NCBI GenBank assembly: GCA_964455525.1
Contig: CAYVWR010000001.1
Coordinates: 1,116,001 to 1,180,000, forward strand
Length of the DNA stretch: 64,000 nucleotides
Source of the DNA: JAFDZV01 sp964455525
GTDB taxonomy: Bacteria; Bacteroidota; Ignavibacteria; OLB7
Direction of reading: 5' to 3'
Shown: piece by piece, positions 1 to 9,143 of the stretch
How positions within the stretch are numbered: the first letter of the stretch is position 1
Layout: each line of letters begins with the position of its first letter
Made by a program: the position numbers and the translations under genes
The notes under the pieces: generated by a model
Seen by the model: only the letters and a program-made list of their open reading frames with translations
What the model was told of the DNA's origin: nothing
Databases searched by the model: none

Positions 1-57
1 CAGCAGCAGCACTATCCCTATCATCTGCAAGACGGAACGACAATGCCACGGTCTCAT
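1..57 (-). CDS. N-terminal fragment of a putative secreted protein, cut by the window edge
   Basis: Only the first 19 codons are present; the reading frame runs off the left edge without a stop. The peptide begins MRPWHCRS and continues into a hydrophobic run ending GIVLLL, the pattern of a signal-peptide n- and h-region. A purine-rich ribosome-binding site (GGAAAGGAAG) lies 7 nt before the ATG at 57. It follows the sigma/anti-sigma pair on the same strand after a 576-bp gap, so it could be part of the same regulon. No function can be assigned. The short length makes the call uncertain. Confidence 0.45.
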   Translation of the reverse strand, partial: MRPWHCRSVLQMIGIVLLL

Positions 58-633
58 AATCAGGCTTCCTTTCCTTATCGATAGAGGGAACACTCACCGC
101 AGGCAGCCGGTACAACAAGGCAGGCCATACATTCCACCATCGGATCGCCGGCACAGGGCATGGTAGATATCCATCCCGGCCGGCACCCGCCGATCCTCTA
201 CGGTGGCAACGGGAGCGTCCGGGCGCGCCGCCTGTGTATCCAGCCCTGGAATGTGCAATTCACCCTGGAACCGAGCACCCCCCGTATATGGCGGCATGCT
301 CGGTATACAATGTGTCGAGAACCTCAGCGGTACAATGCCATTCCCACTTCATATTCCCTCGATATGAAAGAAGGCGACCTATACAGTCACCATCGGGTGG
401 CGTTGTTGTGCTACAAACAACGGCGCCATCCTCCGGCTGGCCTTGCACATCCTTGGTTCTCGACAGACAAGGGAGGCATTCCGAAAGCCAGGTTGGTATA
501 TGCATCGCGCAATTGCATCAGGCTCTCTCGGCGCCCACCGAGCCCTTGACATCACGCGTCACACCATACCTCTGTGCGCTTCCTGATATCCCTCTCTCAC
601 CACATGCAAGCCCTGTATCAACACCAGGGCGCA
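58..633. other. gene-free stretch downstream of the anti-sigma gene
   Basis: Several short frames cross this interval on both strands, but none has a convincing start signal, recognisable domain or natural-looking composition. Its right part must contain the 3' untranslated region of the anti-sigma gene, and its left end the leader of the truncated gene at the window edge. No clear terminator hairpin was seen. Confidence 0.4.
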
Positions 634-1389
634 TCATCTGCTGTTCCTGGGTGGATCGACTTGCACGTCGATATTGAACCCATTTTTTGGTTTGGCATCC
701 CCAGCTCGTGTGTTCCGGCCATCGGCGGTTGCGGAGGCCGGGCCACGATCGGGTGAGAGATTGCCCTGATCGGCCGCCGACGGTGTTGTGCGCTGGCCCA
801 TCTCTTCCTGGCTCGCCCCCTGTTTGGACAACGTCGTACGGCTCGATTTATCCTGCACCGGTCCCGCTTCTATCTGCGGCAGACTCTCCTTTAGCGAGGG
901 CGCAGGCAACGGCATGCTTATCTGCTGTGGCATGGCTCCCCCAAGAGTGTCGTGCGCCTCCCCTGAAACGATTCCAGGGGCAGCATTCGGCAGCACATCC
1001 GGCTCCGCCCAAGGGTTCACGACGATCACGCCCACCACAAACAGTGCGGTGGCTCCCGCAGCGGCGAGCCATCTGGCCCAAACCGATCCGAATGAACCTG
1101 CCGACGGCAGAGGCTCGGCACCGGAAACGGCCGAAGAAGCATCCGAGACCACGGTTCCCACCGATGCATTTGCCAGCACCCCTATCATATGCGTACGAAG
1201 CGATGCATACGACACCACATCAGCGGCCCGATCCTTGTACACGGCACTTTCCACCACTTTATAGGCTTTCAGTTCCGTCCGCAATTCGCTGTTGGCAGCC
1301 ACCTCGATCAGAAACTCCTGCTCTTCCAAGGAGGTCATGGTCCCATCAAGGTAACGCTCGATAAGTTGCTCACGTTCAGACCGTTTCAC
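634..1389 (-). CDS. membrane-bound anti-sigma factor (putative)
   Basis: A 251-residue protein read from a GTG whose last bases overlap the stop of the ECF sigma gene (GTGA), indicating translational coupling. Residues about 1-50 (ERYLDGTMTSLEEQEFL) resemble the N-terminal zinc-finger-like/ASD region of anti-sigma factors, although no HxxxCxxC motif is visible. One transmembrane segment lies at about residues 108-128 (WLAAAGATALFVVGVIVV), followed by a low-complexity, Pro/Ser/Gln-rich C-terminal half likely in the periplasm. The family role is to hold the partner sigma factor at the inner membrane until an envelope signal releases it. The assignment rests on position and topology more than on sequence motifs. 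Confidence 0.65.
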   Translation of the reverse strand: MKRSEREQLIERYLDGTMTSLEEQEFLIEVAANSELRTELKAYKVVESAVYKDRAADVVSYASLRTHMIGVLANASVGTVVSDASSAVSGAEPLPSAGSFGSVWARWLAAAGATALFVVGVIVVNPWAEPDVLPNAAPGIVSGEAHDTLGGAMPQQISMPLPAPSLKESLPQIEAGPVQDKSSRTTLSKQGASQEEMGQRTTPSAADQGNLSPDRGPASATADGRNTRAGDAKPKNGFNIDVQVDPPRNSR

Positions 1390-2066
1390 TCGTGATCCTC
1401 CGTATTGCTCTGTTCATCCTGCAAACGATTCTCGTCCAGCTCGATAAGGGCGGCAATGATTCTTTTAAGCTGCCTTCTGGCCCGCCAGGCACGGGTTCTG
1501 ACCGCACCGTGCGATTCGCCCACCATCTGCGCGATCTCTTCAAATTTATAGCCTGAGTACGCATACAAGATCAAGACCTCACGCTGGTCGAGCGGCAAGC
1601 GTTCCATAGCGATCATCACAAGCTCTTCCATGTGCGACAACTCGCCTGGCATGGTGCTGGGATGTTGCATCTCGGAGAGGCTGTCAAGAGAGAGATGTTG
1701 TCGGCGATCTCTGATATGATTCAGGCAGAGATTCCGGGCCATCCAGTATAGTAGGCCCAATGGATTGTGCGGCGGGCTTTTCCCATCTCCACGAAGCAGG
1801 GCCACCTTCTCCCAGAGATCCTGCATAATATCCTCGACACGGTGGGGATCACCGATCATCTTTCGGCAATATCGCCCCAACCGGGGTGTGTGCCGATCGA
1901 ACAGTTCGATGAACGCAGCATTATCCCCTTCGAGGAATCGGGCAAATACCGCCGCATCATCATCGGCAGCCCCTGATCCCTCTACAGTTCCCTTCCGCTT
2001 CACGTCCCGATGCTCGGCAAGTATTGACAGGTACGGATTCATCACTTCCTTCAGCATTGCGTTCAT
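1386..2066 (-). CDS. ECF-type RNA polymerase sigma-70 factor
   Basis: A 226-residue protein with the two-domain ECF layout. Region 2 is at about residues 45-115 (FIELFDRHTPRLGRYCRKM, then EDIMQDLWEKV), followed by the linker and region 4 at about 145-205 (LPLDQREVLILYAYSGYKFE, then the helix-turn-helix GESHGAVRTRAWRARRQLKR). It directs transcription of an envelope-related regulon in this family. The start ATG at 2066 is the longest reading; an internal ATG at 2057 is an alternative. It is the first gene of a two-gene unit with the anti-sigma gene and is divergent from two envelope proteins starting at 2305, its probable targets. Confidence 0.88.
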   Translation of the reverse strand: MNAMLKEVMNPYLSILAEHRDVKRKGTVEGSGAADDDAAVFARFLEGDNAAFIELFDRHTPRLGRYCRKMIGDPHRVEDIMQDLWEKVALLRGDGKSPPHNPLGLLYWMARNLCLNHIRDRRQHLSLDSLSEMQHPSTMPGELSHMEELVMIAMERLPLDQREVLILYAYSGYKFEEIAQMVGESHGAVRTRAWRARRQLKRIIAALIELDENRLQDEQSNTEDHE

Positions 2067-2092
2067 AAGGGAATAGAACCCAGGCCCGGGAA

Positions 2093-2250
2093 ACTGTCAC
2101 AGCCAACGGTAAAAACTCCCGAAAAAATTTCTAAGGCACTGCTTGCCCCACTGTGACGTTTTCAACTGTTGATGATCTGTCTATATTGGGAGGGTCGGGG
2201 CTTTCATTGCTTGCCAACAGCAATGAAATGCAGATAGGCCCTGTGACGTT
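2093..2250. promoter_or_regulatory. repeated CTGTGAC motif in the divergent sigma-factor promoter region
   Basis: The 10-mer CTGTGACGTT occurs exactly at 2151-2160 and again at 2241-2250, pointing toward the rightward gene at 2305. The related CTGTGACAGT occurs on the opposite strand at 2102-2093, pointing toward the sigma gene. Three copies with matching orientation in a 238-bp divergent interval suggest binding sites, possibly -35 elements read by the ECF sigma itself (autoregulation plus target activation). This is inference from spacing and repetition only. Confidence 0.35.
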
Positions 2251-2304
2251 GCCTGGCCGCAGTAGATAGAATGATCCCAATGGAATAATGTCATGATGTA
2301 GAGA

Positions 2305-4119
2305 ATGACGATGTACCCGGTTGCCTTGTTCTTCATACTTCTGTTCGCGCTCGATTTCAGCATCTCCGGCAACCCGCTGTCGCCAGAGAATGCCCCGGCC
2401 GCCCCACAGCAGAAGACGGCAGTATATGTTGGCCTCAGCCATACCATTGTAATGCCAGCAGGCTCGGGAGCGGACTTTGTGGCTCCCGACACGGTGTATA
2501 TGGGATTGATCCGTACAGGCACCTGCGAAACGCTGGATATACCATGTGTGAACTCCGGCAGGGAACCGATCAGCATCGACTCGGTGTATGTGGAGGGGGG
2601 GGACTTTGCCGATTTTTCGATCGCAGACGACCTTCCGGGGAGAAGGCAACGGATCGAACCTGGGGAATCGGTAATGATACGGTTACGCTTCTGCCCGCAA
2701 CAGGATGGATGCGCCAACACCGGTATCTTCATCATAACACGCCCGAGCAACGGCGTTGTGCCAACAGAGCATCGCATAGGAACCAGCGGATGTGCAGGCA
2801 CGCCACGTCTGGTAGTGGATCGCCTTGCCATGAACCTTGGCAGCATCCCGGTAGGGGAATGCCGTAGTGATACCATCATACTCCGAAATCCCGGCACCTA
2901 TCCGCTGAAACTGGATGCATTGCGTAACCAGGAGGCATCCTACAGGATTCTGCCCCAGGAACTGGAGGCGGGTTGTACGATTCCCCCAAACGGGAGCCAG
3001 GATCTTATCGTACGATTCTGCCCCAACGATAGCGGTGAATTCATCGACGATATCTCTGTGATAGGGGCTACGGGGGAGGCACTGGCCCGGATCGCACTGT
3101 GGGGAAAAGGATACAGGCTGACAGGGGATATACCCGCGGCCATCGACTTCGGTCCGGTGCCGATGCGAACCTGCCGTGATACCATCATCGTTATCCGAAA
3201 CGCGGGCCACGGCCCGCTCCTGATAAAAGAGTCCAAGTTCTCGGTCTGGCCCCGCCAACAGGGTTTTACCCTGGTGCCACCGATTCTCCCGGGTCAAACG
3301 GTTCTGATCGCACCGGGCGACAGCCTCCAGCTTCATATACGATTCTGCCCGCCAACGCTCGGCCCGGCATCCGATCGGCTTGAGCTTATGACCGAGCCGG
3401 ACTCGCTACGGACCATCGTTCTTACAGGCAATGGCAGGCCCTCCCGTCTCTGGCTTGATTCCACCAGTGCCAATGCCGGAGATATCCTGTACCTGACAGC
3501 ACGGCTGGATGCGGCATGGCTTGAAACCATGCCAATCGGGCGATACTCGGTACGCTTGAAGATTGAGCCGACAGCGCTCTTTCCGATACGTGCCCTGGCC
3601 CCCGATGGCGAGTCGGCCCCGACAATGGACTATGAAGATGGGGGGGAGATCCATATCCAGGGAGAGAACTCAGGGAAACCACAGCCGGATGGCTCCCTGT
3701 TCCGCATAGAATTCAGGGGATTATCGACCGGAAGGCCCACGAACCGGGTCGTTATCACCGAAGCGTCCATGACCGGCATCGGAGCATTGTCTGCCGGAAG
3801 CGAGGGGCTGGTGACATTATTCGGGTGTGATGTTACGTATGGTGTTGGGATCGGTCCCCGTCTGGCATTCACCAGACCGGTGAGGATCAGCAACGGCTTG
3901 GAGGCGACGGTATCCTACCGATCGCCCGAGGGGTCGATGCCGGTGCTGGAAGTGATCGATCTTTCCGGGCGGGCCTTGCGCTCGTTTGAGCTCCAGAAGG
4001 GAACCGCCGAAGAACAGCAGATACAGTTCGCCCTTGGTTTTCTCCCGCACGGCATCTACATGTTCGAGATACGCACACAGACTGCGCGTGCGGCCATCCC
4101 GGTCATGATTACAAACTAA
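2305..4119 (+). CDS. secreted choice-of-anchor-D repeat protein with T9SS-like C-terminus
   Basis: A 604-residue protein starting with a signal peptide (FFILLFALDFSISG). It then carries at least three Ig-like choice-of-anchor-D repeats, each with the signature of a Cys-Asp/Thr strand followed by V.N.G and a closing RFCP motif (FCPQQDGC near 131, RFCPNDSG near 237, RFCPPTLG near 347). The last ~75 residues (LEVIDLSGRALRSFELQ ... GIYMFEIRT) look like a type A type-IX-secretion sorting domain, so the protein is probably exported across the outer membrane and anchored at the surface. It lies 48 bp before an outer-membrane OmpA-like gene and is divergent from an ECF sigma factor that may control both. 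Confidence 0.8.
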   Translation: MTMYPVALFFILLFALDFSISGNPLSPENAPAAPQQKTAVYVGLSHTIVMPAGSGADFVAPDTVYMGLIRTGTCETLDIPCVNSGREPISIDSVYVEGGDFADFSIADDLPGRRQRIEPGESVMIRLRFCPQQDGCANTGIFIITRPSNGVVPTEHRIGTSGCAGTPRLVVDRLAMNLGSIPVGECRSDTIILRNPGTYPLKLDALRNQEASYRILPQELEAGCTIPPNGSQDLIVRFCPNDSGEFIDDISVIGATGEALARIALWGKGYRLTGDIPAAIDFGPVPMRTCRDTIIVIRNAGHGPLLIKESKFSVWPRQQGFTLVPPILPGQTVLIAPGDSLQLHIRFCPPTLGPASDRLELMTEPDSLRTIVLTGNGRPSRLWLDSTSANAGDILYLTARLDAAWLETMPIGRYSVRLKIEPTALFPIRALAPDGESAPTMDYEDGGEIHIQGENSGKPQPDGSLFRIEFRGLSTGRPTNRVVITEASMTGIGALSAGSEGLVTLFGCDVTYGVGIGPRLAFTRPVRISNGLEATVSYRSPEGSMPVLEVIDLSGRALRSFELQKGTAEEQQIQFALGFLPHGIYMFEIRTQTARAAIPVMITN

Positions 4120-4167
4120 CAGCATAATGCTCCCGGCATCCAACCTCTAGCATACCGATCCCGGCCG

Positions 4168-6279
4168 ATGCGCCAGCAACCAAGCGTCCATATCACTCCT
4201 CTAGCCGTCCGAAGGCAGATGCTGCGGGTTATCGCAACTGCACTGGGTCTGCTTATGCCGGGCATAAGCGCCGCACAGGAAGAGCGTGGCCCGGCGGTGC
4301 ATATCGGGGTGAGCGTGGCACAGGAGCTTGGGCTGACCTCGGCACGGTTCCCGATCCGTGCCGGCTCCCCAGGTTGTGGTGAATTCACCTCGGGCATAAG
4401 CTCAGGATCGTGGTATGGCGGAAGCATAACGATCCCCACGCTGTTTTCGCCACGCATCGGCGCTTCGGCCCGCCTGGGCTGGCTGCACAGCCAGCAACAG
4501 TTCATGGGCGATGTGGCCGATCCCCTCTGGGTCTTCGATCCCAAGGGAAGAACCGAAGTACGGCTTGATCGCGAATTCCGGTATACCGTCACCTTCACAT
4601 CGGCCATCGTCGATCTTCTGGCAAGCTATCGGGTTGCCGATGGATTGAGCCTAGCCGCCGGCCCTCGCATCGGCTACAGAACGGCGTCGGCACCAGTCCA
4701 GAGCGATCATATCATCAATGGAGGGGATCTTGGCTTCGAGAATGGAGGGGATACCCGGGAGATGACCGGGGGGGAGCGGTTTACCACACAACCGCTCGTG
4801 CTCGGGGGAACGCTGGCAGGCTGGTATGCAGTGCGATTAAGCCCACGGCTTTCGCTGGTAACAGAACTCTCCGCCGCCGCACAACTGCTTTCCTCAGTAC
4901 ATGAGGTGGCCTGGAGAGATTTCACTCTGCGCGGCGGTTTTGCCCTGGTGGTCAATCTTTCCCCCCCTACTACGCCGGACGCGACCGTTGCCCTTCTCCC
5001 GCCCGGCATGGCCCCCCCTCAGCCGATCGCCCGGGATATGCGGTCCGAGAAGAGCCAGCAGGATGCCCTGGAAGCCGGATATGCCGATACGGTGATGACA
5101 GCGGCGGGCCTTGGTGCGTCGATCAAGCTGTATAGCATTGATGAGCATGGGAACAAGGCATCCACCGCAACGGTCTATGTTGTCGAGACCGTTCGCCGAG
5201 AAGTTATGGAGCTTGACCGGCATGTGGCATTCGAGGAGGATGCCGTGCGTCCCTCCACTCTGGTGCTTCTAGGCTCACGGTTGGAAACCCTTCGGTTCAC
5301 GGCTGATTCGCTATCGGATGTCGAGATACCGGAACATCTGCTGAACATCATCGGGGAGAGGCTGCGGAACAATCCCCAGGCAACGATCGCTCTGGATGCA
5401 TCGGCCTCCACAGCGCTTGCAGAGCAACGCCAGAAGATGATAACACGCTATTTCACGGAGATCTGGGGTATCGCCCCGGCACGAATCATAGCAACTGCCG
5501 AAAAAGCCACGGCCCTCTCCAGGGAGAATCGGCCGGACCAGGGACAGGCGGGCGGGCAGGTCGTGATCTCCTCGGACTACCCGCAGATCATCGCCCCGGT
5601 ACGATCCAGCCGCACCGACAGGGATTTCATCTCTCCCCGGCTCAAACTGGAACCTCTGTATCAGTCCGATACCGGGGTCAAACGCTGGAATCTCCTTCTG
5701 GACCATCATGGACAGACCATTGCACAGTATTCCAGCGAGGGGGCAGAAGAACAGGGGAAGGAAGCCGACGATAACTGGCAACCTGTCTATGAACGGCTTA
5801 CCAGCGATTCGACGTTTATCACAGCAACCTTCACCGTGGAAGACCTGGCAGACGAGCAGGCCACGGTACAGTCGCGCATTCCATTGCGGCTCCAACGATC
5901 GCAACGCATCATCGAGCGGAATCTACGCTTGCACGCACATCAGGAAGAACTCGTGTACGTCTTCTCTGCTGCGGATTCCGCCTCGTCCGATCTTCTGCGG
6001 CCGGAAAGCGATATCATCACCGAAATGGCACGCTCGGCTGATAGAGGGTCAACCGTCTCCATCATCGGCATTGCAGGAGGCTCTATCGACGAGCACTCCA
6101 TGAGGGTCCGCACCGCACACCTTGCCGAAACCCTCCGCACAGCACTGGCACAACAGAAGGGAAACCGGAAAACCGTTGGGCTGTCCCAATCGGTGCTTGC
6201 CGACACCACCACCCGGACATTTGCGGGAGAACACGCACCCGGTGGCAGCATGGTGGTTCTCATCAGCAGAAAAAGATAG
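4168..6279 (+). CDS. outer-membrane protein with beta-barrel and two OmpA-like segments
   Basis: A 703-residue protein with a signal peptide (RVIATALGLLMPGISAAQ); translation may instead begin at the internal ATG at 4219, which places the signal at the very N-terminus. Residues about 35-270 alternate aromatic and polar residues like an outer-membrane barrel (SWYGGSITIPTLFSPRIGAS; AGWYAVRLSPRLSLVTELS). Residues about 385-470 contain an OmpA-type peptidoglycan-binding region (LNIIGERLRNNPQATIALD; RQKMITRYFTEIWGI). A second, weaker copy occupies the last ~110 residues. It likely links outer membrane and cell wall. Probably cotranscribed with the anchor-D gene upstream. Confidence 0.75.
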   Translation: MRQQPSVHITPLAVRRQMLRVIATALGLLMPGISAAQEERGPAVHIGVSVAQELGLTSARFPIRAGSPGCGEFTSGISSGSWYGGSITIPTLFSPRIGASARLGWLHSQQQFMGDVADPLWVFDPKGRTEVRLDREFRYTVTFTSAIVDLLASYRVADGLSLAAGPRIGYRTASAPVQSDHIINGGDLGFENGGDTREMTGGERFTTQPLVLGGTLAGWYAVRLSPRLSLVTELSAAAQLLSSVHEVAWRDFTLRGGFALVVNLSPPTTPDATVALLPPGMAPPQPIARDMRSEKSQQDALEAGYADTVMTAAGLGASIKLYSIDEHGNKASTATVYVVETVRREVMELDRHVAFEEDAVRPSTLVLLGSRLETLRFTADSLSDVEIPEHLLNIIGERLRNNPQATIALDASASTALAEQRQKMITRYFTEIWGIAPARIIATAEKATALSRENRPDQGQAGGQVVISSDYPQIIAPVRSSRTDRDFISPRLKLEPLYQSDTGVKRWNLLLDHHGQTIAQYSSEGAEEQGKEADDNWQPVYERLTSDSTFITATFTVEDLADEQATVQSRIPLRLQRSQRIIERNLRLHAHQEELVYVFSAADSASSDLLRPESDIITEMARSADRGSTVSIIGIAGGSIDEHSMRVRTAHLAETLRTALAQQKGNRKTVGLSQSVLADTTTRTFAGEHAPGGSMVVLISRKR

Positions 6280-6597
6280 GCCGGATTCACCCGATAGACA
6301 CCTCTTTTCGCGGCTGCCGACGGCAGCGGCCAAGAGGATCTCCCGGATATCATCCTTCCCCCCACGCTGGCCATGTCCTATGGCCATGCCGGAATCCTCT
6401 CCCCTCCCGGGCCGGTTCACCATCCGATACCGAACAACTCCCGCGCATTCTCCTGGCGTTGCCTGTGTATCGCACATCATCCCCCGCGACCATTCGCACA
6501 GAGCGATACGGAGCCTGCGAGGGCGCCTCATGACTCTTTCCTATCTTTGTGCCTTCGCAGTACGTTCATAACCCTTCAGCGCGACTTACTATATCCG
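6280..6597. other. leader interval before the E1 gene
   Basis: The frame of the following gene stays open upstream to 6373, but that extension reads as Pro/Arg/His-rich non-protein-like sequence. The interval instead holds a TAnnTTTG promoter element near its end. No separate gene is seen. Confidence 0.5.
6542..6549 (+). promoter_or_regulatory. candidate -7 promoter element (TATCTTTG)
   Basis: TATCTTTG matches the Bacteroidota housekeeping -7 consensus TAnnTTTG. It lies about 50 bp before the chosen start of the fused E1 gene at 6598. No clear TTG at the usual -33 spacing was found, so the call is moderate. Confidence 0.4.
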
Positions 6598-8790
6598 ATG
6601 GCAAAAAGCAGACCCCGCAGAGGCAACAAGAGCACGGAACAACCCCGGAAGCATGAGGTGAGCGAGATGCACACGGCACCTGCCCCGGCGGCCACAAGCA
6701 ACGGTACCGCCTCCACAGAGGCAACGGCCAGCATCGACTGGCGGCGCGTAGCGCGACTGATGGTGGTATCACGGACACTCGACCGCATCGAGGAGGAACG
6801 ACTTGTACCGCAGGGACTGGTCACCTACCAGTTCTCCTCGCGTGGCCATGACCTGGCGCAGATCCTCCTTGGCCTCCAGATGAATCATCCTCATGATGCC
6901 GCTGCGGTCTATTATCGCTCCCGTCCCTTTGTGCTGACCCAGGGACTTACTCCCGAGGAGGCGATACGAAGCACCACAGGAAGCGCCGGAGGAATCTCCG
7001 AGGGGCGCGATATCGGCGTGGTGCATAACCTTCCATCACGCGGCGGGGCCACCGTGCTCCCAACCAGCGGCGATGTGGGGGCACAGTACACACCGGCCGC
7101 CGGCTGGGCACAGGCAATCCGCTATCGTTCCGAGACGCTCCAGCAGAAAGAATGGGATGGGGCCATAGCAGCCGCCCTTGGCGGCGATGGCTCCTGCGCC
7201 ACCAATGGGTTCTGGGCCGCGCTGAACATTGTCGCGGTGAACAAGCTCCCCTATATCTTCTTTATCGAGGATAATGGCTATGGCATCTCGGTCCCCTGCG
7301 CCTACCAGACGCCGGGAGCGAATATCGCCGAAAATCTCAGCTCATTTCCCGGCGTGCGGATCATGGATGGCAGCGGCACCGATCCGGTAGAAACCTCTGC
7401 CCTGATCACCGAGGCGGTACAGCACTGCCGCTCGGGCAACGGCCCGGTCCTTCTCAGGCTTACCGTGCCAAGGCTGGCCGGGCACTCATTCATGGATACG
7501 CAGGCATACAAGCCCGCCGATCTGCTGGAGCGCGAACGCGCCAACGATCCGCTGCCGAAGCTCCGCACGTTTATGATCGCCGAGGAGATCGTAACCGAGC
7601 AGGAATGGGAAAGCCTTGAGCGCGACGTAGCCGAAGAGGTTGAAGCAGCGGTCGAGCGAGCGATTGCAGCCGGGAACCCAGAGGCCGACTCTGCGCTCAG
7701 CGATATATTCTACGAAGCCGGTCATCCGCAGGAGATCGGAGGCGCGCTCCCGGAAATCGGCGAGGAACGTGTTGCGCAGAACCTTCGCGGATCGCGGGAA
7801 CCACATGCATCCGGCCCCCGCATGAACCTGATCGACGCAGTTCGCCAGACAATGACCCATGAACTGGGCCACAACGATCGGATACTGGTCTTTGGCGAAG
7901 ATGTCGGCATGAAAGGCGGAGTGCACGGGGCCACCATCGATATGCAGGTACGATTCGGCGAGGCCCGTGTTTTTGATACCTCGCTCAACGAGGAGGGTAT
8001 CATCGGACGTGCGGTGGGCATGGCGATGGCCGGCCTGATGCCGGTGCCGGAAATACAGTTCCGCAAATACGCCGATCCAGCCCACGAACAGATCAACGAT
8101 TGCGGCACGGTACGCTGGCGCACCGCCGGAAAATTTGCCGCGCCGATGGTGGTTCGCATCCCAGTAGGATTTGGCAAAAAAACTGGCGATCCCTGGCATT
8201 CGGTCTCCGGCGAGGCGATCTATGCCCATCTGATCGGCTGGCGCATCGCCTACCCATCGAATGCAGCCGATGCAGTTGGACTCCTGCGGACGGCGCTTCG
8301 GGGCAATGATCCCACCTTCTTCTTTGAACATCGTGCTCTGCTCGACACAAAGGAAGGACGCCGTCCCTATCCGGGCGATGACTATATGCTCCCCTTCGGC
8401 GTTGCCAACGTTGTAAAGGAAGGAAGCGACCTGACAATCGTAGCCTGGGGAGAAATGGTACATCGTGCGCTGGAAGCTGCCTCACGCTCATCGGCCAGCG
8501 TGGAAGTGCTCGACCTGCGCACAGTGATACCGTGGGACAAGGAGGCGGTGCTCCGCTCGGTTCGCAAGACCTCCCGATGTATCGTGATCCATGAGGATAA
8601 TTGGACCTGCGGCTTCGGCGCCGAAATCGTCGCAACGATCACCCAAGAGGCCTTCACCTGGCTGGATGCTCCGGTTGAGCGCATGGCTACCGCCGACTGC
8701 CCCATTCCCTACAACCCGACGCTTATGGATGCTGTGGTGCCAACCGTGGAGAAGATCATCCAGAGGATCGAGAAAACGATGCAGTTCTAG
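6598..8790 (+). CDS. fused E1 alpha/beta subunit of a 2-oxoacid dehydrogenase complex
   Basis: A 730-residue thiamine-diphosphate enzyme carrying both E1 subunits on one chain. The alpha half (about 45-370) has the TPP-binding motif GDGSCATNGFWAALN followed by EDNGYGISVP, and RSRPFVLTQGLTPEEAI. The beta half (about 405-730) begins MNLIDAVRQTM and contains FGEDVGMKGGVHGAT, the EEGIIGRAVGMAMAG segment and the C-terminal transketolase fold (DLRTVIPWDKEAV). It decarboxylates a 2-oxoacid (branched-chain, or pyruvate) and passes the acyl group to a lipoyl E2, which is not in this window. The ATG at 6598 was chosen because sequence upstream does not look like protein. Fused forms are common in this group of bacteria. 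Confidence 0.9.
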   Translation: MAKSRPRRGNKSTEQPRKHEVSEMHTAPAPAATSNGTASTEATASIDWRRVARLMVVSRTLDRIEEERLVPQGLVTYQFSSRGHDLAQILLGLQMNHPHDAAAVYYRSRPFVLTQGLTPEEAIRSTTGSAGGISEGRDIGVVHNLPSRGGATVLPTSGDVGAQYTPAAGWAQAIRYRSETLQQKEWDGAIAAALGGDGSCATNGFWAALNIVAVNKLPYIFFIEDNGYGISVPCAYQTPGANIAENLSSFPGVRIMDGSGTDPVETSALITEAVQHCRSGNGPVLLRLTVPRLAGHSFMDTQAYKPADLLERERANDPLPKLRTFMIAEEIVTEQEWESLERDVAEEVEAAVERAIAAGNPEADSALSDIFYEAGHPQEIGGALPEIGEERVAQNLRGSREPHASGPRMNLIDAVRQTMTHELGHNDRILVFGEDVGMKGGVHGATIDMQVRFGEARVFDTSLNEEGIIGRAVGMAMAGLMPVPEIQFRKYADPAHEQINDCGTVRWRTAGKFAAPMVVRIPVGFGKKTGDPWHSVSGEAIYAHLIGWRIAYPSNAADAVGLLRTALRGNDPTFFFEHRALLDTKEGRRPYPGDDYMLPFGVANVVKEGSDLTIVAWGEMVHRALEAASRSSASVEVLDLRTVIPWDKEAVLRSVRKTSRCIVIHEDNWTCGFGAEIVATITQEAFTWLDAPVERMATADCPIPYNPTLMDAVVPTVEKIIQRIEKTMQF

Positions 8791-9143
8791 AACCTGTCGC
8801 ATACTGGCTCATGGGACCACCTACCAGAGATGGCGTGGTCCCACGGGCCATACCCACGTGCACAAGCAGAAGGGCCGGAAAAGACCATGCCGGCCCTTCG
8901 TTGTTCAATGCCAGCGATGATCGCCCCAATCGGCAGCATCGCACAGCCACATCGCAGGTCCGGACCATAGAAGATACGCGCCGCTCGCACGATCAGATCG
9001 TGTTTCCATGACAGCAGACGGTGGGGAACAAGAAGTCGATGATCGGACCCCGCACATGATCGGGGCACCCGGTTGCATCCCGGGATGATGACGTCGTATC
9101 CCTATACCAATCAATTCTATCAGGCAACCCAACAACAAAGCGT
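8791..9143. other. intergenic interval with terminator
   Basis: Apart from the hairpin at 8869-8899 that ends the E1 transcript, nothing gene-like is seen. Short frames here lack start signals. Confidence 0.5.
8869..8899 (+). terminator. intrinsic terminator after the E1 gene
   Basis: A perfect 10-bp stem, GAAGGGCCGG pairing with CCGGCCCTTC, encloses an 11-nt loop and is followed by GTTGTTC. It sits 79 bp past the E1 stop codon. Confidence 0.65.

Noticed and set aside
7486..8463. 325-codon open frame opposite the E1 gene
   Set aside because: Antisense to conserved TPP-enzyme sequence, no ribosome-binding site and no recognisable domain.
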